From DASUPK01 sp963695675 (GTDB lineage: Bacteria; Actinomycetota; Thermoleophilia; Solirubrobacterales; 70-9), in NCBI GenBank assembly GCA_963695675.1, contig CAVOGY010000002.1, positions 248,001 to 312,000 on the forward strand: a stretch of 64,000 nucleotides of DNA, in the 5' to 3' direction. Every line of letters starts with the position of its first letter. The stretch's first letter is position 1. Under the pieces are notes generated by a model. The model did no database searches, had not been told where the DNA came from, and saw only the letters and a list, made by a program, of their open reading frames with translations. The position numbers and the translations under genes are program-made. This document shows positions 50,919 to 59,784 of this stretch, in pieces.

Positions 50919-52586
50919 CTAGACGACGGCTCGATGCCGGTCGATGATCCGCTGGAAGTCGGTGCCGGCGGGGAGCGTGCCGAAGGCCTGACCCCAATCT
51001 CCGGCCAGGCGCGACGCGCAGAACGCGTCCGCCACCGCTTCGTCGCCGAAGCGGAGGAGCAGCGAGCCCTGCAGGGCCAGCGCCATCCGCTCCACCAGGC
51101 GTCGGGCCCTCGACTCGATTCCCTCCATATCCCCAAGGTCCTTCCGCAGTTGGGCCACGTACCCATCGAGCCGCGGATCGCCCGCGCCCTCGGCCACCTC
51201 GGCGAAGAAGGCGTCCACCGAGTCGGGGCTCTTGATCATCGCGCGCAGGACGTCGAGGCACTGGACGTTGCCCGAGCCCTCCCAGATCGAGGCGAGCGGT
51301 GCCTCCCGGTAGAGACGTGGCATCCCCGACTCCTCGACGTAACCGTTGCCGCCGAGGCATTCGAGGCACTCGACCGCGTGGCTCGGCCCCCGCTTGCAGA
51401 TCCAGTACTTGAGGACGGCGTTGGCGATCCGCTTGAAGGCCTGGGCCTCGTCGTCACCGGCGATCGCCTCGTCGTACGCCCGTGCCAGACGGAGAGACGA
51501 GATCGTTGCGGCCTCGGACTCGATGGCCAGATCGGCGAGCACGTTCCGCATCAGCGGGTGGTCCACCAGGAGCTTGCCGAAAGTCGAGCGATGCGAGGCA
51601 TGGTTGATCGCCTGGGCGACGCCGGCGCGCATGCCCGTGGCGCTCCCGCTCGCGCAGTCGAGGCGGGTGTGATTGACCATCTCGATGATCGTTCGCACTC
51701 CGGCGCCTTCCTCGCCGACCAGGCGCGTCCAGGCGCCGTCTAACTCGATCTCCGAGGACGCGTTGGAGCGATTGCCGAGCTTGTCCTTGAGCCGCTGGAG
51801 CCGGAAGCGGTTGAGCTCTCCATCCGGGAGCCTGCGCGGCATCAGGAAGCAGGAGATGCCTCCCTCGGTCTGGCCGAGGATGAGGAACGCGTCGCACTGG
51901 GGGGCGGAAAAGAACCACTTGTGGCCGGTGATCTCGTACTCCGCCCCGGGGCCGCCGCCGTTGATCGGTCGGCCGACCGTGGCGTTGGCCCGCACGTCGG
52001 AGCCGCCCTGCTTCTCGGTCATCCCCATGCCGAAGAGCGAGCCCTCCTTCTCACCGGCCGCGATCTGGCGGGGGTCGTAGACGCTGGAGAGGATTCGCGG
52101 CTCCCATTCCTCGGCCAGCTCGGGCTGCTTGCGGAGCGCCGGCACCACCGAGTAGGTCATCGAGATCGGACAGCCGACGCCGGCCTCGGCCTGGGAGAAG
52201 CACATGAACGCGGCGGCGCGGGCGACGTGCGCGCCCGGCTGGGGCTCCACCCAAGGCAGCGAATGGAGCTGGTGCCCGATGCCGAGCCGCATCAGCTCGT
52301 GCCAGGCGGGGTGGAACTCCGGCTCGTCGATCCGGTTGCCGTAGCGGTCGTGGGTCCGGAGCCTCGGCGGGTTCTCGTTGGCGAGGCGGCCGAGCTCGAG
52401 CACGTCGGCGCGCCCGGCGATCTCGCCGACGGCGGAGATCCGGTCGACTGCCCACTCGGCCCCCTCCCGCCGGACGGCCTCGCCCATCACCCGGTCGGTC
52501 TCGAAGACGTTGTAGTCGAGGAGAGGCGGGGGCTGGTTGGTGACCTCATGGGTACGAACTCGGCTGGGCTGCTCAACCGTCGACAT
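50919..52586 (-). CDS. AidB-like acyl-CoA dehydrogenase
   Basis: A 555-residue FAD enzyme of the AidB subgroup. The N-terminal NQPPPLLDYNVFETDRVMGEAV is AidB-specific, and GMGMTEKQGGSDVRANAT (about residues 187-204) is the flavin/substrate loop. GHKWFFSAPQCDAFLI, RLKDKLGNRSNASSEIE, the catalytic Glu in LASIWEGSGNVQCLDVLR and a C-terminal helical domain complete the fold. The acyl substrate is unknown. It overlaps the upstream TetR gene by 14 bp, so the two are in one operon. Confidence 0.88.
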   Translation of the reverse strand: MSTVEQPSRVRTHEVTNQPPPLLDYNVFETDRVMGEAVRREGAEWAVDRISAVGEIAGRADVLELGRLANENPPRLRTHDRYGNRIDEPEFHPAWHELMRLGIGHQLHSLPWVEPQPGAHVARAAAFMCFSQAEAGVGCPISMTYSVVPALRKQPELAEEWEPRILSSVYDPRQIAAGEKEGSLFGMGMTEKQGGSDVRANATVGRPINGGGPGAEYEITGHKWFFSAPQCDAFLILGQTEGGISCFLMPRRLPDGELNRFRLQRLKDKLGNRSNASSEIELDGAWTRLVGEEGAGVRTIIEMVNHTRLDCASGSATGMRAGVAQAINHASHRSTFGKLLVDHPLMRNVLADLAIESEAATISSLRLARAYDEAIAGDDEAQAFKRIANAVLKYWICKRGPSHAVECLECLGGNGYVEESGMPRLYREAPLASIWEGSGNVQCLDVLRAMIKSPDSVDAFFAEVAEGAGDPRLDGYVAQLRKDLGDMEGIESRARRLVERMALALQGSLLLRFGDEAVADAFCASRLAGDWGQAFGTLPAGTDFQRIIDRHRAVV

Positions 52587-53199
52587 ATGCGGGCTCCTCT
52601 CCGATCGCGCGCGTGCAGAAGTCGATCAGCGAGGCGATCAGTGCCTCGGGATCACCCCCATTGGTGGTCGGGGACAGGGGACCGAGCATCGTCTCTCCGA
52701 TCGCCCCGATCAGGGCGGCAGCGGTCGCGTCCACGTCCTGCTTGGGTAGGTCGCCGGCTTCGATGCCCTGGGCGATCACCTCCGCCATCAGGTCACGGTA
52801 GCTGTGGCGGAAGTGGAGGCGCTCGGCCTCGACCGCCGGGTCTACGGGCTCGGCGAGCAGGGCCCAGGCCAGCCGTTTGCCCCGCAGGGCACGGCGGGCG
52901 AAGGTGTCGATCCCGGCGGCGATGCGGTCGGGGGCCGGCCCGTGGTTGGCCTCGACCGCGGCGCGCATCGCATCCACCTCGTGCTGCGAGGCTTCGCGGA
53001 AGACGCAGGCGAAGAGATCGGACTTCGAGGGGAAGTGGCGATAGACCGTGCCGACGGCGACCCCCGCCCTGTCCGCGACCGCTGCGACCTGGGCTGCGAC
53101 GTATCCCCCCTCGGCGATCAGCTCCCGGGCCGCCGCCGTGATCCGCTCGCGGATCTCGGCGCGGCGAGTCTCGGTGCGCTCGGTGGACCGGTAGGCCAT
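52573..53199 (-). CDS. TetR family transcriptional regulator
   Basis: A 208-residue TetR. The DNA-binding helix-turn-helix is in IRERITAAARELIAEGGYVAAQVAAVADRAGVAVGTVYRHFPSKSDLFACVFREA (residues 16-70). The C-terminal ligand-binding part has HYRDLMAEVIAQGIEAGDLP and IGAIGETMLGPLS. It is first of the operon with the AidB-like dehydrogenase, so it probably senses an acyl-CoA and represses both. A perfect 11-bp-arm palindrome lies 5 bp upstream of its ATG. Confidence 0.9.
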   Translation of the reverse strand: MAYRSTERTETRRAEIRERITAAARELIAEGGYVAAQVAAVADRAGVAVGTVYRHFPSKSDLFACVFREASQHEVDAMRAAVEANHGPAPDRIAAGIDTFARRALRGKRLAWALLAEPVDPAVEAERLHFRHSYRDLMAEVIAQGIEAGDLPKQDVDATAAALIGAIGETMLGPLSPTTNGGDPEALIASLIDFCTRAIGEEPAYVDG

Positions 53200-53203
53200 C
53201 CGT

Positions 53204-53231
53204 CAAGAAGTGAACTACGATTCACTTCTTG
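53204..53231. promoter_or_regulatory. TetR operator
   Basis: Perfect inverted repeat: CAAGAAGTGAA (53204-53214) and TTCACTTCTTG (53221-53231), spacer CTACGA. It lies 4 bp upstream of the tetR start and 36 bp before the divergent cyclic-nucleotide-binding gene, so it may control both directions. Confidence 0.75.
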
Positions 53232-53267
53232 TGTCAAGCATCGGACGGCGAGTAGGATCGCCGCCCG

Positions 53268-53672
53268 ATGGCCGAAACGGAAGAGACGCTCAGGCGCGTG
53301 CCGCTGTTCTCCGGCGTCAAGCCCAAGGAGCTGAAGAAGCTCGACAGGAGGATGACCGAGCGAACCTTCACCGAGGGCGACACCATCACCACCCAGGGCG
53401 AGAGCGGTATCGGCTTCTTCGTGATCGAGCACGGCAACGCCACGGTCAGCATAGGTGGGAAGATCATCCGCACGCTCGGCCCGGGCGAGCACTTCGGCGA
53501 GGTCGCCCTGATCGACAGCGGGCCCCGCTCGGCCACCATCGTTGCCACGACCGATCTGCGCTGCCGCGCGATGTCGGCGTGGGAATTCAAGCCCTTCGTC
53601 GAGGAGCACCCCGAGGTCGCCTGGGCCCTGCTCGAGACGCTGGTCGGGCGGCTCCGCGAGGCCCAGAGCTAG
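53268..53672 (+). CDS. stand-alone cyclic-nucleotide-binding domain protein
   Basis: A 134-residue protein that is little more than one CNB domain: LRRVPLFSGVKPKELKKLDRRM, DTITTQGESGIGFFVIEHGNATVSI, then the phosphate-binding cassette GEHFGEVALIDSGPRSATIVA (conserved Gly-Glu and Arg), and a closing helix. No effector domain is fused. TAGGAT at 53253-53258 ends 9 nt before ATG 53268. It is convergent with a cyclase-domain protein. Confidence 0.85.
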   Translation: MAETEETLRRVPLFSGVKPKELKKLDRRMTERTFTEGDTITTQGESGIGFFVIEHGNATVSIGGKIIRTLGPGEHFGEVALIDSGPRSATIVATTDLRCRAMSAWEFKPFVEEHPEVAWALLETLVGRLREAQS

Positions 53673-53693
53673 CGATTTGTCCCACGTCGGCTG

Positions 53694-56600
53694 TCAGGCG
53701 GGCTGGGTCGCCCCGAGCCCCAGAAACGTAAGCCTCGCCTCCTCGCGGTCCTTGCCCTCGAGGAGCCAGCCGCTGCGCGCCGCCTGATACGGGCAGTCGA
53801 GCTCCACAAACAGCGCCAGCGACTCGCGCAGCGCGGCGTCGTCGCCGGAACGGATGCCCTTCGCCCGCAGCAGGATCCCGCGCGCATAGCGGTGCTCGCC
53901 GATGGACGCCTCGGCCGTCGCGATCGCATCGTCGGAGTCTTTGCGGCCCAGACGGGCGTATGCCTCAGCCCTCGTCGCGAAGTACGGAGAGCGGAACCAG
54001 GCGGTCTCGACCGGTTGGTCGAAGCGGTCCGCGGCGCAGTCTGGCAGGCCCTGGTGCAGATCGACATCGGCCTGCATCACGGCTACCCCGGCCTTGTTTC
54101 CCTGACCGCCGGTCGACAGCTCTTTGGCGATTTCGAACCAATCGTCGGAGCTGCCATCGTCTCGGAAGCCGAGGATCGCGCCGGCGCAGGCGATCGAGGT
54201 CGCGAACGCCCCCAGCGGAGGCCGCTCGGCCGCCATCCACGCCTCCCGGACGCGCTCGGCCATGTGCACCGCCTCGTCCCAGCGCCCGAGGAAAAAGGCC
54301 GGCAGCAGGCCGCGCTGCCAGGCGGAGTAGATGATCCCGCGCGAGAGATCGAGTTCGCGAGCCTCCTGGCCATAGCGCTCGGCCTCGTGGAAGTCGCCGG
54401 TCTGGAGGAGGGACTCGATCATCATGTGGAGGGCGTCGCTCCGCTCGACGTCCAGCGTCGCCGTGCGCGGAGCATCCTGCAGGAGCTCGAGCCGCTCCTT
54501 GGTGTGCTCGACCGCCAATCGATGCCTGCCCTCCTCCCAGTTGCTCGCGGTGGTGGCGTCGAGCGCGCTCTGCAGCAGGGCGAGGTCGCCGGCCCTTCGC
54601 GCCATCTCGAGTCCGTCCCGCGCAGGCTCCTCCATCTCGCCCAGCTTGCCGTTCCGCCACGCCATCCAGGCCTCGTCGAGCCGGAGCCTTGCCTGCGTGA
54701 CCGTGTCACCGTCGACGACCAGCTGCTGTCCGCGTCGGAGCAACGGAGCGAGCTCCTCCGCGGGCGGGTTGCCGCTGATGCCGCCCATCCGCGTGCCGAC
54801 TTCCACGGCCCGCGCGTAGGCCGCGGCGGCTCGCCCCGGGTCTCCGTCGTCCTCGGCGGCCTTGCCCGCCTCGCGGAAGAGCCGCATGGCGTGGTCTCCG
54901 CGCCAGCGGCGCAGGGCGACTTCGGCGGCGGCGAGGAGCGAGTCGACCCGCTCCGGGTCGTCTGAGAGCTCGGCCGCCTGCTCGTAGAGCTCCTGGCCCC
55001 GCGCGGCGGCGCCGCGCCGCACGGCGCTGGCGGCCGCATCCACAACCGCCGTGCAGGCGGCGGTGCGGCGCTGGGCGCTCGGCTGTAGCTCGAAGGCATG
55101 AGTGAGGTGGTAGGCGACCAGCTCGGCTCGCTCGGCGAACGGGTCGCGCTCGAGGAGCGCGGCCGCGGCGCGTTCGTGGAGGTTCGCCCGGCCCGCCCGG
55201 GGCAGTGTGCCGTAGGCGACATCGCGGATCAGCTGATGGCGAAAGGCATAGTGGCCGACGTCCGAGGTGGTCCTCTCCTCGACCAGCGCCCGGCGCCGCA
55301 GAGCCCAGAGCAGATCTGCCGGCGGCTCGTCGAGCAGATCCCCGAGGGGTCCCTGCGCGAAGGTGTGGCCCAGCACCGACGCGTACTGGAGCGCCCGCTT
55401 CTCGCCCGCGGGAAGCTGGTCCATCCGCGCGGCGATCGCCGCCTGGACGGTGTCCGGGAGGCGCTCGGGAAGCCCGTCCCGCGGCTCCTCGCCGATCCCG
55501 CGCGAGACCTCCTCGGTGAAGAACGGATTGCCGCCCGCTGCGTCTGCGATGCGCGCGGCGGCCGTTCGCCTGTCCGAGGGGAGGAGCAGCTCGGCCAGGT
55601 GCGTCGCCGACGTCGCGTCGAGCGGCATCAGCTCGAGCTGGGTGTGGTTGCGCGCGGCGCGACCGAAGTCGGGGCGCCGCTCGGCGAGCTCGGGCCGGCT
55701 GGTGCAGAGGATGACCACCGGTGCCTGGGAGAGGCCGAAGGCCGCCTCCTCGAGCAGGTTCAGTGTTCCCTCGTCGGCCAGGTGAGTGTCGTCCACGCCG
55801 ATCGCCAACGGGCGATCGGACGCCAGCAGGGCGACGAACCGGCGCCACGCGCGCTTCAACTCGTCCTCGGCGTCGGCGCCCTCCTCGGCCCCACGGATCG
55901 CCACCACCAGCGCGGCGGCGAGCTTCGCCGCGTCGTCAGCGCCGACCTCCTCGAGTACGGCGCGCAGCGCGGGCTCCACCTGCTCAGCCTTGGCGTCCGC
56001 GGGCGCCCCCGCGGCGTGGTGCAGGATCTCGCCGAGCGCCCAGAACGAGATCCCGTGTCCATAGGGCGGGCTGCGGCCGACCACCGTGCGCCAGCCCTCC
56101 GAGCGCAGCTCGTCGAAAAACTCCGCCGCGAGGCGGGTCTTGCCGATCCCGGCCTCCCCGATCACGGTGACCAGCTGCGGCACCTGATCGCGGGCGGCCC
56201 GCCGCGAGATCAGCCTGAGCATGTCGAGATCGTCTTCGCGGCCGATCAGGGGGATCTGGGAGAGCTCCTCCTCGTCGCAGATCGCCACCGCCCGGAAGGC
56301 CGGCAGGGGCTCATCCATTCCCTTGGCCTCGACCCTCCCGTTTCGCTCCAGTTGGGCGCGCCGGCACGCCCGCGCGGTGCGCTCGCCGACGAGCACCTCG
56401 CCAGGCGAGGCAGCCTGCTGAAGGCGGGCGGCGGCGTTCACCGCCTCCCCGGTGACGCGAAGGTCGCCGCTGTCGGCGATGGCGAGGACCTCGCCGGTCT
56501 CGATTCCGACCCGCACCGAGAGATCTCCGTCGAGCCGCGATACCCGTTCGACGACGGCGAGCGCGGCGGCGATCGCCCGGTCGGGGTCATCGCCGTGTGA

Positions 56601-56813
56601 GACGGGGGCCCCGAACACGGCCATCACCGCGTCGCCGATGTATTTCTCGACGGTCCCGCCGTGCTGCTCGAGGGCGCCGCGAGCAGCCTGGAAGAAGGGG
56701 TCCAGCCGGCCGCGCAGGTCCTCCGGATCGAGGCCGGCGGCTAGCTCGGTGGAGCCGACCAGATCGGCGAAAACCATCGTCGCGATCTTTCGCTCTCCTG
56801 CCAAGCTGGTCAT
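53694..56813 (-). CDS. class III adenylate/guanylate cyclase domain fused to AAA ATPase and TPR-like region
   Basis: A 1039-residue signalling protein. The cyclase domain is residues 8-175: metal Asp D17 (VFADLVGST) and D61 (EKYIGDAVMAVFG), with the catalytic N126 and R130 in TGEAVNAAAR. The residue at the usual purine-selecting site is not a classic Asp or Thr, so substrate choice is open. The AAA/STAND ATPase has a Walker A at 219-226 (GEAGIGKT). The C-terminal 500 residues are helical repeats. TATCTT (complement of 56821-56826) ends 7 nt before ATG 56813. It is convergent with a cyclic-nucleotide-binding protein. Confidence 0.88.
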   Translation of the reverse strand: MTSLAGERKIATMVFADLVGSTELAAGLDPEDLRGRLDPFFQAARGALEQHGGTVEKYIGDAVMAVFGAPVSHGDDPDRAIAAALAVVERVSRLDGDLSVRVGIETGEVLAIADSGDLRVTGEAVNAAARLQQAASPGEVLVGERTARACRRAQLERNGRVEAKGMDEPLPAFRAVAICDEEELSQIPLIGREDDLDMLRLISRRAARDQVPQLVTVIGEAGIGKTRLAAEFFDELRSEGWRTVVGRSPPYGHGISFWALGEILHHAAGAPADAKAEQVEPALRAVLEEVGADDAAKLAAALVVAIRGAEEGADAEDELKRAWRRFVALLASDRPLAIGVDDTHLADEGTLNLLEEAAFGLSQAPVVILCTSRPELAERRPDFGRAARNHTQLELMPLDATSATHLAELLLPSDRRTAAARIADAAGGNPFFTEEVSRGIGEEPRDGLPERLPDTVQAAIAARMDQLPAGEKRALQYASVLGHTFAQGPLGDLLDEPPADLLWALRRRALVEERTTSDVGHYAFRHQLIRDVAYGTLPRAGRANLHERAAAALLERDPFAERAELVAYHLTHAFELQPSAQRRTAACTAVVDAAASAVRRGAAARGQELYEQAAELSDDPERVDSLLAAAEVALRRWRGDHAMRLFREAGKAAEDDGDPGRAAAAYARAVEVGTRMGGISGNPPAEELAPLLRRGQQLVVDGDTVTQARLRLDEAWMAWRNGKLGEMEEPARDGLEMARRAGDLALLQSALDATTASNWEEGRHRLAVEHTKERLELLQDAPRTATLDVERSDALHMMIESLLQTGDFHEAERYGQEARELDLSRGIIYSAWQRGLLPAFFLGRWDEAVHMAERVREAWMAAERPPLGAFATSIACAGAILGFRDDGSSDDWFEIAKELSTGGQGNKAGVAVMQADVDLHQGLPDCAADRFDQPVETAWFRSPYFATRAEAYARLGRKDSDDAIATAEASIGEHRYARGILLRAKGIRSGDDAALRESLALFVELDCPYQAARSGWLLEGKDREEARLTFLGLGATQPA

Positions 56814-56831
56814 CGTTTTGAAGATAACGGG

Positions 56832-56875
56832 GATGCGAGGGTGCGCCGCAGGCGAAGCCGAGGCGCAACCCGTTT
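56832..56875 (-). repeat. REP-like palindromic repeat, copy E
   Basis: Minus-strand copy: AAACGGGTTGCGCC, central CTCGGCTTCGCCTGC, GGCGCACCCTCGCATC. It lies just upstream of the cyclase promoter and is closest to copy D. G-to-A and C-to-T differences between D and E fall at paired stem positions, keeping the hairpin. Confidence 0.65.
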
Positions 56876-56902
56876 TATGGCGAAGCGTCGGCCGCTAAGT
56901 CA

Positions 56903-57081
56903 TCAGGCGGCGGGCTGAGGCTCCGGATCGGGCCGGACGATCACCGTGTCGACCACCTCGAGCACCTCGTCGGCGGGCATGTCCACTCGCTGGCGGCGAC
57001 CTCCTTGGAGCGCTCGGCCGTCGCGCCCAGCTCGGCGGGCGACTGCCATGCCTTCTCCCGGCGGATTGCATAGGTGTTCAT
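56903..57081 (-). pseudogene. internally deleted DUF4242-type gene
   Basis: ATG 57081, after a strong GGAGGGAGTGGAG site, opens MNTYAIRREKAWQSPAEL and ERSKEVAAS. The frame then changes near 57000 and a second frame ends in VDMPADEVLEVVDTVIVRPDPEPQPAA at TGA 56903. Together they are the two ends of a roughly 95-residue DUF4242-type protein; the middle (about 40 codons, including the usual WIRSYV and VCxYE strands) is missing. The 179-nt length is not a multiple of three. The family match is from memory. Confidence 0.55.
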
Positions 57082-57134
57082 CTCCACTCCCTCCGGTCGT
57101 GATCTGAGCCTGCGGAGGTAGCATCGCCCGCCCG

Positions 57135-58349
57135 ATGGCGAAGATCAAGGTTTCAAAGCCGGTGGTCGAGCTCGACGGCGACGAGATGACCCGGATCCTC
57201 TGGGCGTTCATCAAGGACAAGCTGATCCTGCCCTATGTGGACGTCGAACTGAAGTATTTCGACCTCTCGATCCAGATGCGGGACGAAACCGAGGACCAGA
57301 TCACGATCGACGCGGCGAACGCGATCAAGAAGTACGGCGTCGGAGTCAAGTGCGCGACGATCACCCCGGACGAGGCGCGGGTCGAGGAGTTTGGTCTCAA
57401 GGAGATGTATCGCTCGCCCAACGGCACGATCCGGAACATCCTCGGCGGCGTCATCTTCCGGGAGCCGATCGTGATCTCGAACGTGCCGCGGCTCGTCCCC
57501 GGCTGGACGAAGCCGATCGTGATCGGCCGCCATGCCTTCGGCGACCAGTACCGGGCCACCGACCTCGTCGTCCCGGGGGAGGGCGACCTGACGCTGACCT
57601 TCACGCCCAAGAACGGGGGCGAGCCCGTCGAGCTCGACGTCTACGAATTCCCCGGCGGTGGGGTGGCGCTCGCGATGTACAACCTCGACGACTCGATCCG
57701 GGACTTTGCCAGGGCCTCCTTCCGCTACGGCCTCGATCGGGGCTACCCGGTCTACCTGTCGACCAAGAACACGATCCTGAAGCGCTACGACGGCCGCTTC
57801 AAGGACCTCTTCCAGGAGGTCTACGACTCCGAGTTCAAGGAGGAATTCGAGACCAACGGCCTCACCTACGAGCACCGCCTGATCGACGACATGGTGGCCG
57901 CGGCGCTCAAGTGGGAGGGCGGCTACGTCTGGGCCTGCAAGAACTACGACGGCGACGTCCAGTCCGACACGATCGCCCAGGGCTTCGGTTCGCTCGGGCT
58001 GATGACCAGCGTCCTGATGACCGCCGACGGCAAGACGGTCGAAGCCGAGGCCGCGCACGGCACGGTCACTCGGCACTACCGCCAGCACCAGGAGGGCAAG
58101 GCGACCTCGACCAACCCGATCGCCTCGATCTTCGCCTGGACGCGGAGCCTCGCGGCGCGCGGGCGAATGGACGATACGCCGGAGGTCACCGGCTTCGCGG
58201 AGACACTCGAACGCGTCTGCATCGAGACGGTCGAGAGCGGGAAGATGACCAAGGACCTCGCCCTCTTGATCGGCCCCGACCAGGACTTCCAGACGACCGA
58301 GGAGTTCCTCGCCTCGATCGACGAGAACCTGCAGTCCGCGATGGGCTGA
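57135..58349 (+). CDS. icd: NADP-dependent isocitrate dehydrogenase
   Basis: Oxidative decarboxylation of isocitrate to 2-oxoglutarate. At 404 residues it is the homodimeric, eukaryote-like IDH type (MAKIKVSKPVVELDGDEMTRILW). Substrate residues are in YRSPNGTIRNILGG, metal Asp residues in LIDDMVAAALKWEGGYVWACKNYDGDVQSD, and the NADP loop in EAAHGTVTRHYRQHQEGKATSTNPIASIFAW. TAGCAT at 57119-57124 ends 10 nt before ATG 57135. It is followed by mdh after 18 bp. Confidence 0.95.
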   Translation: MAKIKVSKPVVELDGDEMTRILWAFIKDKLILPYVDVELKYFDLSIQMRDETEDQITIDAANAIKKYGVGVKCATITPDEARVEEFGLKEMYRSPNGTIRNILGGVIFREPIVISNVPRLVPGWTKPIVIGRHAFGDQYRATDLVVPGEGDLTLTFTPKNGGEPVELDVYEFPGGGVALAMYNLDDSIRDFARASFRYGLDRGYPVYLSTKNTILKRYDGRFKDLFQEVYDSEFKEEFETNGLTYEHRLIDDMVAAALKWEGGYVWACKNYDGDVQSDTIAQGFGSLGLMTSVLMTADGKTVEAEAAHGTVTRHYRQHQEGKATSTNPIASIFAWTRSLAARGRMDDTPEVTGFAETLERVCIETVESGKMTKDLALLIGPDQDFQTTEEFLASIDENLQSAMG

Positions 58350-58367
58350 ATAGAGTTGCGCCCAAGC

Positions 58368-59354
58368 GTGAGTAGCCCCGTCACCGTCAGCGTCACCGGA
58401 GCCGCCGGCCAGATCGGCTACGCGATCCTCTTCCGTATCGCGGCCGGGGAGATGCTCGGCCGGGACACCGAGGTGAAGCTGCGCCTGCTGGAGATCCCGG
58501 ACGCTCTCAAGGCCGCCGAGGGCACGGCGATGGAGCTCGAAGACTGCGCCTTTCCGCTGCTCCGCGGGATCGAGATCACCGACGACCCGAACGAGGCGTT
58601 CGATGGTGCCAACATCGCCCTGCTCGTCGGCGCGCGTCCCCGGTCCAAGGGGATGGAGCGCGCCGACCTGCTGGAGGCGAACGGCGGAATCTTCAAGCCC
58701 CAGGGCGAGGCGATCAACTCGCACGCGGCCGACGACGTCAAAGTGCTCGTCGTGGGCAACCCTGCGAACACCAACTGCCTGATCGCGATGTCACACGCGC
58801 CCGACGTCCCCCACGAGCGGTTCACCTCGATGATGCGCCTCGACCACAACCGGGCGATCGCCCAGGTGGCCAACAAGGTGGAGCGGCCGGTCAGCGACAT
58901 CATGCGCATGACGGTGTGGGGAAATCACTCTCCGACCCAGTACCCGGACCTGGTCAATGCGCTGATCGACGGCAGCCCGGCCTGGCCGCAGGTTGACGAC
59001 GAGGGGTGGATCGCCAACGAGTTCATCCCAACGGTCGGAAAGCGCGGGGCCGCGATCATCGAGGCCCGCGGTGCGTCCAGCGCCGCCTCGGCGGCGAATG
59101 CCGCGATCGATCACGTGCACGACTGGGTGCTCGGCACTCCGGGTGAGGACTGGGTCTCGATGGGCGTTCCCTCGGACGGCTCCTACGGCGTCGACGCGGG
59201 ACTGATCTCGGGCTCGCCCTGCCAGTGCTCGGGTGGCGAGTGGAAGCTGGTCGAAGGCCTCGAGATCACCGATTTCTCGCGCGAGCGTATCGATGCCACC
59301 GTCGCCGAGCTCAAGGACGAACGCGACGCGGTGAAGAGCCTCGAGCTGATCTAG
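58368..59354 (+). CDS. mdh: malate dehydrogenase
   Basis: NAD-dependent malate-oxaloacetate step. The 328-residue protein is of the cytosolic-type MDH: NAD loop VTGAAGQIGYAILFRIAAGEMLG, substrate Arg residues in GARPRSKGMERADLL, NPANTNCLIAMSHAP, the catalytic Asp-Arg in MRLDHNRAIAQVA and catalytic His in VWGNHSPTQYPD. GTG 58368 is preferred over TTG 58356; TAGAGT (58351-58356) ends 11 nt upstream. It lies 18 bp after icd. Confidence 0.95.
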   Translation: MSSPVTVSVTGAAGQIGYAILFRIAAGEMLGRDTEVKLRLLEIPDALKAAEGTAMELEDCAFPLLRGIEITDDPNEAFDGANIALLVGARPRSKGMERADLLEANGGIFKPQGEAINSHAADDVKVLVVGNPANTNCLIAMSHAPDVPHERFTSMMRLDHNRAIAQVANKVERPVSDIMRMTVWGNHSPTQYPDLVNALIDGSPAWPQVDDEGWIANEFIPTVGKRGAAIIEARGASSAASAANAAIDHVHDWVLGTPGEDWVSMGVPSDGSYGVDAGLISGSPCQCSGGEWKLVEGLEITDFSRERIDATVAELKDERDAVKSLELI

Positions 59355-59378
59355 GACACGTAAAAGGCCAGGGCCGAT

Positions 59379-59726
59379 CTAGGAGCCGGCTTGGTACCCC
59401 TTCCCCTTACGCCGAATACGGCCTTCCTTCTGAAGGTCCGGCAGCACCCGATACAGATAGTTCGGGGCATTGAGCTTCATCTTCTTGCCGAGCTCGGAGA
59501 CTGTGATCCCGGGGTTCTGCTTGATGATCCTCACGGCCTGGTCCGCCCGGGTGCCGCCGCGGCGCCGGCGCGTGTCGGACGATCGCGGCCTTCGCGGCCC
59601 GCGCCTGGCACTCTTGCCGAGGCCCGCGAGTGCGGCCACGACCTGCTTTCGCTCGTTGTCGAGCTCACGCAGCCGGCGCTCGAGCAGCGCTCTGGCCTGG
59701 TCGACTGTGTTCGAAGCCCTTGGCAT
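59379..59726 (-). CDS. winged-helix DNA-binding protein with coiled-coil N-terminus
   Basis: A 115-residue basic protein. Residues 8-38 form a coiled coil (VDQARALLERRLRELDNERKQVVAAL). A strongly basic Arg/Ser/Pro linker follows (about 38-62), then a winged helix (ADQAVRIIKQNPGITVSELGKKMKLNAPNYLYRVLPDLQKEGRIRRKGKGY). This looks like a small chromatin-type or regulatory protein; targets are unknown. It is divergent from the 2-hydroxyacid dehydrogenase. No clear promoter hexamer or ribosome-binding site was resolved for it. Confidence 0.75.
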   Translation of the reverse strand: MPRASNTVDQARALLERRLRELDNERKQVVAALAGLGKSARRGPRRPRSSDTRRRRGGTRADQAVRIIKQNPGITVSELGKKMKLNAPNYLYRVLPDLQKEGRIRRKGKGYQAGS

Positions 59727-59784
59727 TCCTCAGATCCTCTCGACGGAGACAGTTACGTGACATTAACGGTTAGCTTGAACTGAC

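Noticed and set aside
55098..56600. 500-codon open frame antisense to the cyclase gene
   Set aside because: Same reason: low-complexity translation, no start signal, while the other strand has clear catalytic motifs.
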